Shown: positions 14,013-21,638 of the stretch, one piece after another
How the letters are laid out: every line of letters begins with the position of its first letter
Position numbering within the stretch: the first letter of the stretch is position 1
DNA from: an uncultured Blautia sp.
GTDB lineage: Bacteria; Bacillota; Clostridia; Lachnospirales; Lachnospiraceae
Assembly: GCA_934373235.1 (NCBI GenBank)
Contig: CAKROW010000044.1
Coordinates: 1-22,361 of the forward strand
Length of the DNA: 22,361 nucleotides
Direction: 5' to 3'
Position numbers and translations under genes: made by a program
Notes under the pieces: model-generated
The model's database searches: none
What the model was told of the DNA's origin: nothing
Seen by the model: only the letters and a program-made list of their open reading frames with translations

Positions 14013-15263
14013 TTATACTCTGTCCGCAGTCGCGATCTCACCTGCAACGGCAGATGCAGTAACTGTTGCAGCAGATCCCAGATAAACCCTGGAGCTGGGA
14101 TGTCCGGCACGTCCCTTGAAGTTACGTGTTCCGGTACTGATGAGGACCTCGTTCTCACCGATAACACCCTGGCAGCTTCCCCAGCATACACTACAGTTCG
14201 GGTTCATCACAATAGCTCCTGCTTCCATAAAGATATCGATCAGGCCTTCTTTTAATGCCTGGCGGTAGATGGTCTGGCTTGCAGGAACAACCAGGAAACG
14301 AACACCTTCAGCAACTTTTTTGCCTTTGATCACCTCTGCACCTACACGAAGGTCTTCAATACGGCCGTTGTTACAAGAGCCAAGGAATGCCTCGTTGATC
14401 TTGATGCCGCAGGTCTCCTCAGCCGGAACTACATTGTCAACAAAATCCGGCTTTGCCACAACCGGGCGTACTTTGGAAAGATCGAAAGTGTACTCTCTTG
14501 CGTAAACGGCATCCGGATCACTGTGATATACAGCTTTTGGCACACGGCCATGCTCTTTCAGATATTCCAGAGCTTTATCATCCGCCTCAAAAATACCGGT
14601 CTTCGCACCGGCCTCAACAGCCATATTGCAAAGTGCCATACGGTCGCTGATGCTTAATGTCCTGGCACCCTCTCCGGTAAACTCCATTGCCTGATAATTA
14701 CATCCGTTTGCTCCGATCTCCCCGATAATGGTCAGGATCAGGTCTCTTGCATAAACACCCTCAGGAAGCTTCCCTGTCAGGTTGAATTTCACAGTTTCCG
14801 GTACCATAACCCAGGAAGTTCCGGTTACCATTCCGTAAAGGAAATCTGTACATCCTACACCGGTACCAAAAGCGCCAAGAGCTCCATAAGAACAGGTATG
14901 GCTGTCTGCACCGAAGATCAGTTGTCCGGGACGGACATAATTCTCGATCATGATCTGGTGGCACACACCTTTTCCTTCCCAGAAATCAATGTTGTTTTCT
15001 TTTGCAAAATCTCTCATTTTTTTCTGGGATGCTGCTGTTTTCGGGCTGTCAGACGGCACATTGTGGTCTACGATAAATACCAGTTTCTTTGTGTCTGCGA
15101 TATGTGGATTTTTTAATTTGTTGTTGTACATATCAACTGTCAGATGTGTGGTTCCGTCATTACTCATCAGATGATCCAGCTCGACAGTATAAATATCTCC
15201 AGGTTTTACACTTTCCACACCTGCTGCGGCTGCAATGATCTTTTCTGCGATCGTCATTCCCAT
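14013..15263 (-). CDS. Aconitase-superfamily hydro-lyase, large subunit (LeuC-like), pair 2
   Basis: This is a paralogue of the large subunit of pair 1, 416 residues, with the same frame of motifs but different details. Cluster ligands are C297 in GSCNNGR (Asn in place of the usual Thr), and C357 and C360 in NPNCSVCWG, with a further cysteine at 364. FGADSHTCSYG (117-127) and GKGVCHQ (97-103) are conserved. The sequence has drifted enough from pair 1 that a separate substrate is likely. GGAGG lies eight bases before the ATG, and the gene begins three bases after its small subunit. Isopropylmalate, homoaconitate, dimethylmalate and citramalate-type substrates all remain possible. Confidence 0.85.
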   Translation of the reverse strand: MGMTIAEKIIAAAAGVESVKPGDIYTVELDHLMSNDGTTHLTVDMYNNKLKNPHIADTKKLVFIVDHNVPSDSPKTAASQKKMRDFAKENNIDFWEGKGVCHQIMIENYVRPGQLIFGADSHTCSYGALGAFGTGVGCTDFLYGMVTGTSWVMVPETVKFNLTGKLPEGVYARDLILTIIGEIGANGCNYQAMEFTGEGARTLSISDRMALCNMAVEAGAKTGIFEADDKALEYLKEHGRVPKAVYHSDPDAVYAREYTFDLSKVRPVVAKPDFVDNVVPAEETCGIKINEAFLGSCNNGRIEDLRVGAEVIKGKKVAEGVRFLVVPASQTIYRQALKEGLIDIFMEAGAIVMNPNCSVCWGSCQGVIGENEVLISTGTRNFKGRAGHPSSRVYLGSAATVTASAVAGEIATADRV

Positions 15264-15266
15264 CTC

Positions 15267-15749
15267 TTATTCCTCCTCACGGTTCAGAGAAGCGATAAGG
15301 CCACCCTGATTCAGTATATTCTGCATGTATTCCGGCAGTTTTGTGCAGGAATAAGTATTACCATTGGCAACAGCAGTTCCCTCGGACATATGAAGCTCCA
15401 GAGTATCTCCTGTCTTCACCGCGTCCGGAAGATCCTTACAGACAATTGCCGGAAGTCCGATATTGATGGCATTGCGGAAAAAAATACGGGCAAAAGATTT
15501 GGCAATAACTGCTTTTACTCCAAGTGCCTTAAGAACGCCCGGCGCCTGCTCTCTGGAGGATCCGCACCCGAAGTTCTCTCCTCCCACTACGAAGTCTCCC
15601 GGTTTCACCTTCTTGGAAAAATCCGGATCCAGTGATTCAAATGTGTGGCCCTTCATTTCATCCAGATTCGGCAGAAGCAGGTACTGGGATGCAATGATCT
15701 GATCTGTGTCAAGGTCATTATGAAATTTAAAAATTGTTCCCTTATCCAT
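15267..15749 (-). CDS. Aconitase-superfamily hydro-lyase, small subunit (LeuD-like), pair 2
   Basis: This is the small subunit for the preceding large subunit entry. It shows NDLDTDQIIASQYLLL near the N-terminus, NFGCGSSREQAPG and SFARIFFRN. The substrate loop is QYLLL, again unlike the loops of characterised isopropylmalate isomerase or homoaconitase, and the usual IIP before it is IIA. The frame opens 15 codons earlier, but AGAAAGGAA lies nine bases before the ATG at 15749, giving 160 residues. It is the first gene of the four-gene operon. In both pairs the small subunit comes first, the reverse of classical leuCD order. Confidence 0.85.
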   Translation of the reverse strand: MDKGTIFKFHNDLDTDQIIASQYLLLPNLDEMKGHTFESLDPDFSKKVKPGDFVVGGENFGCGSSREQAPGVLKALGVKAVIAKSFARIFFRNAINIGLPAIVCKDLPDAVKTGDTLELHMSEGTAVANGNTYSCTKLPEYMQNILNQGGLIASLNREEE

Positions 15750-15819
15750 AAAGCAAGTTCCTTTCTGATTGTTTATCCGTTTCAGGGGTAACATTTTTCT
15801 GTAACCCTTTTCGTCCTAT

Positions 15820-15848
15820 ATTCTAACACAAAACATCATATAATTAAA
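15820..15848 (-). promoter_or_regulatory. Candidate promoter of the LeuDC-like operon
   Basis: Minus-strand TAGAAT (15825-15820) preceded by TGT forms an extended -10. The -35 (TTTAAT, 17 bases upstream) is poor but sits in a strongly AT-rich tract. The leader of about 65 bases contains GGGTTAC and GTTACCC, which can form a small imperfect hairpin. No T-box or leucine-rich leader peptide is visible. Confidence 0.4.
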
Positions 15849-15888
15849 ATGCATATTTTTAATACTTATTATAACTTCAAATTATATC

Positions 15889-17025
15889 TCATTTTCCGAT
15901 GATCAGGGCAAAATATCCCCAGTCCCACAAAAGTTCCTGAAAACTGTTTTCCAGATATTCTCTCACATCAGCTTCATCATACCCTGTCATTCTGGTGATC
16001 ACCACAATATGATCTCTCAGGGTTTCATAATCCAGCTTTTTACCTCCATCCTTTTTCCATCTGAAAAAAACTGCCTGGCGGATAGCCGCATATTCCATTC
16101 CTATCCACTGCATGTGAATGATGCAGTCTTTAAGCTCATCCTCCGGTCCCATAAAATCTGAATATACCTCATTTGCCAGAAAACTGCGGATAACATCCTG
16201 ATATTTTTCAAGCTCACCTCTGAACCTGTTCCAGTCTTCTTCCAGCTCTTCTTCTGCATATCCCAGAGAATATTTCTCTGCCAGTTCCAGAACCGGATCC
16301 AGATATTTCCTGTACAGTCCCTCTTTCCGGTAATTTACAGCCAGATCCTGTAAAAGTTCATTACATTCGTCTGAAGTATCCAGAACAGGAAGCGGCACAT
16401 CTTCAATGGCTTTTTCCAGTTGCAGACGGGTTTCTTCTGAAAAATATCCTTCAGCCATCTCCAGAGACAGATTTCGGTTTCTGTCAAGCTCATTTAAAAT
16501 ATAAAAGCTTTCCAGAAGTGCTATCTCCGGAGTTTTGGTCCGATCATTCAAAAGTCCCATGATCTTTTTTCTGATAAGAAAAAGAGGATTTTCCCTCTCC
16601 TCCATGATCTCCGGGAAAGAAATCTTTTTCTTTACATTCCAGATATCCAGGACTGCAGGGCAACAGGGCATCATGGCTCCCTCTTCATGATCCTGAAACA
16701 TATGGATCTCCCTGGGAAAAATCATGCAGGTTTCTGACAGTACCTTCTCTCCATATGTACTTACCAGATGACACAGTCCGTTCTCTGCCAGGCAGGGACA
16801 GTCATGATCTTCTGTCATCTTCATGATCCTGCTGCCCTCTTTTTTTATGGTGTATCCCTGCATGCTGCATTTTCGCCCGGGCATCTTTTCCGGAGGCTGA
16901 ATATTTTTCCAGCTTCTGTATGTGTCATCATCCACAGTGATCTTCCACTCCCGGCAGCAACTGATAGTACATCTGTCCGCAATACAGGTGAATTCATTAT
17001 AATAATCCGGTTGATATCGTTTCAT
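15889..17025 (-). CDS. FliB family lysine N-methylase-like protein
   Basis: The family is named after Salmonella FliB, which methylates lysines of flagellin; most clostridial members are uncharacterised. The N-terminal cysteine signature is clear: FTC-x4-C-x3-CC-x2-W (C14, C19, C23, C24) followed by DDDTY, then C53, CPC (76-78), C85, C100 and CC (121-122), suggesting a bound metal or Fe-S cluster. The C-terminal 250 residues are helical and acidic with no domain I can name. Length (378 residues) suits the family. GGAGG stands eight bases before the ATG. The gene starts three bases after the MATE gene and should be on the same transcript. No flagellar genes are in the window, so the methylated target, if any, is unknown. 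Confidence 0.8.
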   Translation of the reverse strand: MKRYQPDYYNEFTCIADRCTISCCREWKITVDDDTYRSWKNIQPPEKMPGRKCSMQGYTIKKEGSRIMKMTEDHDCPCLAENGLCHLVSTYGEKVLSETCMIFPREIHMFQDHEEGAMMPCCPAVLDIWNVKKKISFPEIMEERENPLFLIRKKIMGLLNDRTKTPEIALLESFYILNELDRNRNLSLEMAEGYFSEETRLQLEKAIEDVPLPVLDTSDECNELLQDLAVNYRKEGLYRKYLDPVLELAEKYSLGYAEEELEEDWNRFRGELEKYQDVIRSFLANEVYSDFMGPEDELKDCIIHMQWIGMEYAAIRQAVFFRWKKDGGKKLDYETLRDHIVVITRMTGYDEADVREYLENSFQELLWDWGYFALIIGK

Positions 17026-17028
17026 CTC

Positions 17029-18387
17029 CTATGCCTCCGTCATCCGTCCGTATACTTTCTTCCTTACAAAATAATAGCAGATCACCTGCATGACGATTGT
17101 AATGATCCAGGATGCAGGATAGGAAACAAACAGTACGGCAAGGGATCTGTGTGCCGGAAAGATTCCATAGATCCACACAATACGAAGTCCTACTGTTCCG
17201 ATGATGGAAAGGATCATAGGTACTCCGGAGTGTCCCATTCCACGCAAAGCTCCCGGAAAAAGATCCATCTGTCCGCAGAGAAAATAAGTAAGCGTGGTAT
17301 ATGCCAGGATCTCCATGCCACATTTGATCACTTCCGGATCTTTAGTATATATTTTAAGAAGCTCAGGGCCGAAGAAATATGCCCCGCACCCCAGGGTAAA
17401 AGAAAACGCAAATGATAAGATCAGACAGTCCACCAGTACTCTGTCCATACGCTTCATCTTACGGACACCGTAATTCTGGCTGATAAAGCTCATACATGCC
17501 TGGGTAACAGAATTTACAGACACATATAGAAATCCGAAAATATTGTTAGCTGCCGTGTAACCTGCCATGGCAATGGAACCAAAAGAATTTACAGAAGACT
17601 GCAAAAGCACATTGGAAAAATTGATAACTGTACTCTGGATTCCCGCCGGAAGACCGATCTGGAAGATCTGTTTCAAATATTTTGTGTTAATGCAAAGTCT
17701 GGAAAAACGGAGCTGATAACTGCTCTCAGATTTGTAAAGACAATAAAGCACCATAATACTTGAGATCAACTGTGAGAGTACAGTTCCGATGGCCACACCC
17801 TCCACGCCCAGATGACATACGATCACAAGAAAAAGATTCAGGCCTGCATTGGCAATTCCGGAAACAACCAGAAACATCAGTGGGCGTCTGGTATCTCCGA
17901 TCGCACGCAGGATCGCCGCCCCGTAATTGTAAAGCATAAAAAAAGGCATCCCAAGAAAGTATATCTTCATATAAAGAGTGGAAAGATCGATCACAGTGTC
18001 CGGGGTACCCATAAGTACCAAAGCTCCTCTGGAAAAAGCGAATCCCAGAAACGCCATGATGCCCCCGCTGACCAGCGCTACGGTAATAGATGTATGTACT
18101 GTTTCTGACATCTCCCTGTCCCTGCCGGAAGCATAAAATCTGGCAGCCAGAACATTAGTCCCCAGCGAGATCCCAATAAAAAGATTGGTAAATACATTGA
18201 TCAGTGCAGTGGTAGATCCTACAGCAGCCAACGCCTCACTTCCGCTGAACCTTCCCACTACCACAATATCCACAGCATTAAACATAAGCTGTAAAATCCC
18301 GGACAACATCAGTGGCAGTGAAAAAGAGATCAGCTTGTTCATAATGGATCCATTGCACATATCAATCTCATATTTATTTGTTTTCAC
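17029..18387 (-). CDS. MATE family efflux transporter
   Basis: This is an integral membrane exporter of 452 residues with the twelve-helix pattern of MATE proteins, expected to expel organic cations or metabolites using an ion gradient. Conserved places are SLPLMLSGILQLMFNAVD with VVGRFSG in helices 1-2, GIQSTVINFSNVLLQSSVN opening the second half, and QNYG with GALRGMGHS later on. The start is a GTG at 18387 with GGGGGA eight bases upstream; no ATG further upstream has a better ribosome site. No clear promoter is visible in the 225 bases before it, so it may be read from the diguanylate cyclase transcript. Substrate unknown. Confidence 0.9.
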   Translation of the reverse strand: MKTNKYEIDMCNGSIMNKLISFSLPLMLSGILQLMFNAVDIVVVGRFSGSEALAAVGSTTALINVFTNLFIGISLGTNVLAARFYASGRDREMSETVHTSITVALVSGGIMAFLGFAFSRGALVLMGTPDTVIDLSTLYMKIYFLGMPFFMLYNYGAAILRAIGDTRRPLMFLVVSGIANAGLNLFLVIVCHLGVEGVAIGTVLSQLISSIMVLYCLYKSESSYQLRFSRLCINTKYLKQIFQIGLPAGIQSTVINFSNVLLQSSVNSFGSIAMAGYTAANNIFGFLYVSVNSVTQACMSFISQNYGVRKMKRMDRVLVDCLILSFAFSFTLGCGAYFFGPELLKIYTKDPEVIKCGMEILAYTTLTYFLCGQMDLFPGALRGMGHSGVPMILSIIGTVGLRIVWIYGIFPAHRSLAVLFVSYPASWIITIVMQVICYYFVRKKVYGRMTEA

Positions 18388-18483
18388 AACTCATTCCCCC
18401 ATCCAAAACCGGATATCCATGCCCGGCCCTTCTTCGCAGGCTGTTTCCTCCCGGCATCCTGATATCCATAATATTCTTCTAAA

Positions 18484-18612
18484 TCGGATCCAAACGCCCG
18501 GATGCTTTTTCAGGCTTTCCATTCCGTCCCTCATCCGCTCTCCCTGGCATGCCAGATTGATCCGCAGGAATCCGTCTGCATTACGGTAAACATGACCTCC
18601 GGAAATTGCTGT
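18484..18612 (-). pseudogene. Possible C-terminal remnant of a PLP-dependent aminotransferase (MalY/PatB-like)
   Basis: Directly after the cyclase stop codon, and in the same frame, the translation contains SGGHVYRNADGFLRINLAC followed by RMRDGMESLKKHPG. This resembles the C-terminus of MalY/PatB aminotransferases (G-FLRINLACPR---EG--RL). There is no start, no ribosome site and no catalytic part, so if real it is a decayed fragment. The match is from memory of the family and is short. Confidence 0.35.
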
Positions 18613-20100
18613 TTATGTTGTCTTCTCATGTACCTGCTGATAGATCCGGTAGCCGTCTCTCCCTGACTTTTTGGTCTGATACAATGCCATATCTGCTTTC
18701 TGATACAGTTCCATAAAGGCATCACCATCCCGGGGTGCAAAAGCAATTCCCATGCTGGCAGTAAACTGATACTCTTCCATTCCCTCTATATGGAGTTTTC
18801 TGATTTTTTTGCAGAGGTCTTCTATTCTCGACTCCATATTTTCTCTGGAACCCATATTGTAAAGAAGCACAACAAATTCATCTCCTCCGATACGGCCGAT
18901 CACATCCTGCTCACGAAACTGTTCTTTCAGAAAACCGCCAAACATTTTCAGCACCTTATCTCCCATAATATGTCCATATATATCATTGACATTCTTAAAA
19001 TGATCCATATCAATGATAAGGAAACCGTGAATTCCGGAATCAGCTTTTTCTTTCAGAAGTTCATCAATGGCCTTCTGGGTGTTTTCTTTGTTATAAACTC
19101 CGGTAAGGGCATCCTTCTGGGCATACCGGAACAGTTCGTCTTTTTCCCTGTTGTTACGGGCCACGATATAAAAAAGCAGAACTAATACCATAATGCAGAA
19201 ACAGCCCATAAAGATCAGTTCATATCCGGGAATAAAATCGTAGGCCTGCTGTGCACTTTTTACTGGAACTGTATAACAGATCATCCAGTCATTATATCCC
19301 AGTGACCTGTAGGCAAGATAATGGTCTGCTTTCTTCCGTTCTTTCAGACTCAGCCTGACAATCCCGCTGTTTCCCTTGAGAAAATCTGTGCGCACATCTT
19401 TCAGTGTGTGCTTTCCCCGGAGATTTTTTTCACCATAATATTCAAAAAGATTGGTTCCGTAGGTTATCTCCGTATCAGAGGCAGATCCGCTGTCAAAAGC
19501 AATGACCGTTCCGCCGCTTGTAACCAGAACACTGTCTCCCGTACCTCCGAAAAGATCATCAAACAGCATATGACTCAATGCCGTAACATTACAGGAACCA
19601 CCCAAAACGCCGATCACCTTGTCATCCCTATATACAGGAACTCCGAGAACGACCCGGACTTCATGATCCACACTGCTCTCCAGCGGATCACTGATGGTCT
19701 CCTGCCCGCTGATCGCTTCTTTAAAATATCTTCTGTGGGATACATTTTTAGTCTGTCCATTGTCATAATAGGCTTTTCCATTTTTATCGATCAGTGCAGC
19801 TCTTTCCAGATCTGTTTTTTCATAGATGGACACCAGACGTTCTTTATTCTCATCAGAAAACAGGTCGTCTGATTTCCCCATTGCATGAGCGATCTCATCA
19901 AGATACTGGTAATTGATATCCAGGATCGTCTGAAGATGCTTATTTTGCCTGGAAATATCCGTCATCAGTGTCTTCTCTGAGTTTATCTGAACAGATTTCT
20001 GTACACAGCCAAAGAACACCAGGATTCCGGCTACAACAGCTACAATAAAAATACCGGTTGCTATAACATAGTTTTTTAATTGAAATGAATTCTTTTTCAT
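18613..20100 (-). CDS. Membrane-anchored sensor diguanylate cyclase (dCache-like, GGDEF)
   Basis: This protein would make cyclic di-GMP from GTP in response to an extracellular signal. From the ATG at 20100 it has 495 residues: membrane helix at about 10-33, an extracellular region of about 260 residues with a dCache-like course (AALIDKNGKAYYDNG, then ISDPLESSVDHEVRVV and VIGVLGGSCNVTALS), a second helix at about 293-314, and a GGDEF domain. The active motif GGDEF is intact at 405-409, DMDHFKNVND is the metal/nucleotide site, and the I-site RxxD is present at 396-399, so product inhibition is expected. The frame is open 45 codons further, but a consensus promoter lies within that stretch, which rules out the longer start. 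The ribosome site is weak (GAGAAAAG). Confidence 0.88.
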   Translation of the reverse strand: MKKNSFQLKNYVIATGIFIVAVVAGILVFFGCVQKSVQINSEKTLMTDISRQNKHLQTILDINYQYLDEIAHAMGKSDDLFSDENKERLVSIYEKTDLERAALIDKNGKAYYDNGQTKNVSHRRYFKEAISGQETISDPLESSVDHEVRVVLGVPVYRDDKVIGVLGGSCNVTALSHMLFDDLFGGTGDSVLVTSGGTVIAFDSGSASDTEITYGTNLFEYYGEKNLRGKHTLKDVRTDFLKGNSGIVRLSLKERKKADHYLAYRSLGYNDWMICYTVPVKSAQQAYDFIPGYELIFMGCFCIMVLVLLFYIVARNNREKDELFRYAQKDALTGVYNKENTQKAIDELLKEKADSGIHGFLIIDMDHFKNVNDIYGHIMGDKVLKMFGGFLKEQFREQDVIGRIGGDEFVVLLYNMGSRENMESRIEDLCKKIRKLHIEGMEEYQFTASMGIAFAPRDGDAFMELYQKADMALYQTKKSGRDGYRIYQQVHEKTT

Positions 20101-20154
20101 ACGCACTTTTCTCTGGTCAGACCAGCCTTTTCCTTCCTGTTCTATCTGTTTTCT

Positions 20155-20184
20155 ATTATACTTCAGCCTGTAATTATCTGTCAA
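20155..20184 (-). promoter_or_regulatory. Promoter of the diguanylate cyclase gene
   Basis: Perfect TTGACA (20184-20179) and perfect TATAAT (20160-20155) are separated by 18 bases. The predicted start near 20148 leaves a leader of about 48 bases containing AGGAAGG and the 13-base palindrome CTGGTCTGACCAG (20125-20113), which could fold just before the start codon. Confidence 0.85.
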
Positions 20185-20221
20185 TTTATAAGTAAAAACC
20201 AGGCTGGCCACAAGGTAAACA

Positions 20222-20368
20222 GTGTTACTGTTCACTCCGTTCTCAGTAACACGCTTCGCGATGCACAGAATTTATGCTAATCGCATAAATTCGCGCGGTA
20301 TGTCTCGGGTTTTCTGTGACCTTCGCTCACAAAAAACACCTCGCGGGACATTACCAGTGAACAGTAAC
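20222..20368. repeat. Structured MITE-like element with terminal inverted repeats
   Basis: The ends GTTACTGTTCACT (20224-20236) and AGTGAACAGTAAC (20356-20368) are perfect inverted copies 145 bases apart end to end. Inside are a 9-bp stem GTGTTACTG/CAGTAACAC (20222-20252), a 10-bp stem GAATTTATGC/GCATAAATTC (20268-20292) and an 11-position stem with one mismatch around CCTTCGC (20309-20337). There is no coding capacity. Its fold-rich, CpG-containing sequence differs from the surrounding DNA, as expected of a dispersed non-autonomous element. Confidence 0.6.
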
Positions 20369-20381
20369 TAAACAGTAACAG

Positions 20382-20423
20382 AAAAAATCCGGAAGCCTGT
20401 GATCTGTGCTCCCGGATTTTTTT
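20382..20423 (-). terminator. Intrinsic terminator of the FUSC gene
   Basis: AAAAAATCCGG (20382-20392) and CCGGATTTTTT (20412-20422) form an 11-bp stem with T-runs on both sides, about 15 bases after the stop codon of the exporter gene. It should work in both directions. Confidence 0.88.
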
Positions 20424-20438
20424 GATCTGTATGCAGTT

Positions 20439-21497
20439 TTAAGCTTCCGCACTCTTTTTTACCCCATATGCCTCAGCCAGCCTGTCGATCACCTTATTGC
20501 AGAACACTGTATAAAATGCGCCAAATACATTGGCACCGACACGAAGTGCTACTGCAGCCGGCATGCCAAACAGTCCCGCTGCGATTGACAGTGCCCCGAA
20601 AGTGTTAAATGCAGTCTGCCATGCATATCCTGCGGAATACCCCACTCCAATTCCACCGATCATTCCAATATACGGATACATGGATTCCGGCAAAGCAAGA
20701 TATAATACCACAAATAATAAACATCCAACAACATTGAACATCCAACGCTTACCAGAACGTGCAACACAGTCATCCGTAAACGGAAGGCATACGGACATGC
20801 AGGCAATTCCAGCCCACATCGCTCTCGGAAGTCCCAGAAGATTCATAAAAAGCATCGCACTGGATACGGTCAGTGTCAGTTTAAGATACCATCTGCCTCT
20901 TGCAGACTTCAGATCGAATTCCCGGAAAAGATCAAAAAAAGTTCTTCTGTAAGGACGCTTTTTCTGATTCTTATAAAAGATGACCATACAGAGGATCATT
21001 CCCACTGCAAGTCCTTCTACTCTTTTTATGTATGCAGCTCCTGTCACATCATACCCCAACAGCAAAAGATATCCCAGTACAAATGTTGAATGGTTATACA
21101 TGATCACATTATGGCAGCCCAGGATCATTAACAGAAGAATTGCAGCCGCATTTACTGCAAAGGCCGGCAGTGGCGAAAGCGTATTGGCTATCCTAGGTGC
21201 CGTCATCAGGATCACGTAAATTCCCGCAATGGAAATCAGGCCATGTGTTGTTCTGATCCCAAAATCTGCCTGTCTTAAAACAAGTACTGCAAGAAGCACG
21301 GTAACACCAACAACACTGTTGTCACTTCCCAGCAGTTTGCTGTATAAAGAAACAACAGCCACACAAAATGCCATCACAAGATATACCTTGAAATTGTAGA
21401 TAAAAATATGGCGACGTTTTTCCCCGGGGTCTCCGGTATTTTTGATCAGTTGTTTAGAACCTGTTGAACTTAGCTGAAGTTCCTGATAAAAAGTCAT
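20439..21497 (-). CDS. FUSC family membrane protein (aromatic acid/fusaric acid exporter-like)
   Basis: This is an integral membrane protein of 352 residues built of two similar halves, each with about six hydrophobic helices, joined by a basic cytoplasmic loop at about 190-220 (KNQKKRPYRR). The second helix of the first half carries LVLRQADFGIRTTHG, and the halves contain KRVEGLAVGMI and RSGKRWMFNVVG, which resemble the R--GT--G motif of FUSC proteins (family recognition). FUSC proteins such as AaeB or fusaric acid resistance proteins export aromatic acids; substrate here is unknown. It has its own promoter and terminator and so is a single-gene unit. GGAGA lies seven bases before the ATG. 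Confidence 0.75.
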   Translation of the reverse strand: MTFYQELQLSSTGSKQLIKNTGDPGEKRRHIFIYNFKVYLVMAFCVAVVSLYSKLLGSDNSVVGVTVLLAVLVLRQADFGIRTTHGLISIAGIYVILMTAPRIANTLSPLPAFAVNAAAILLLMILGCHNVIMYNHSTFVLGYLLLLGYDVTGAAYIKRVEGLAVGMILCMVIFYKNQKKRPYRRTFFDLFREFDLKSARGRWYLKLTLTVSSAMLFMNLLGLPRAMWAGIACMSVCLPFTDDCVARSGKRWMFNVVGCLLFVVLYLALPESMYPYIGMIGGIGVGYSAGYAWQTAFNTFGALSIAAGLFGMPAAVALRVGANVFGAFYTVFCNKVIDRLAEAYGVKKSAEA

Positions 21498-21529
21498 AGA
21501 TTTCTCTCCTTTTTTACAAAGTGTAGAGA

Positions 21530-21558
21530 ACTATACCGCAAATAAATCCAAAAGTCAA
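21530..21558 (-). promoter_or_regulatory. Promoter of the FUSC gene
   Basis: Minus-strand TTGACT (21558-21553) and TATAGT (21535-21530) are separated by 17 bases. The leader is about 25-30 bases and ends with AAAAAAGGAGA before the start codon. Confidence 0.75.
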
Positions 21559-21638
21559 GAAATTCTCACTCACAACTTATTTACAGGCACCGGAACCTTT
21601 TTCTCCTCTCTCTGAGTTTCTCATTCATCTGGAATAAA

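Noticed and set aside
12133..15749. Leucine biosynthesis operon leuCD
   Set aside because: There is no leuA or leuB, two divergent pairs are present and the substrate loops are atypical, so the specific gene symbols would be an overcall.
15750..15888. T-box or leucine leader peptide ahead of the hydro-lyase operon
   Set aside because: The leader is too short for a T-box, shows no T-box consensus and has no run of leucine codons.
18419..18457. Hairpin ATGCCCGG/CCGGCAT before the MATE gene as a terminator
   Set aside because: The stem is imperfect and no T-run follows on the minus strand.
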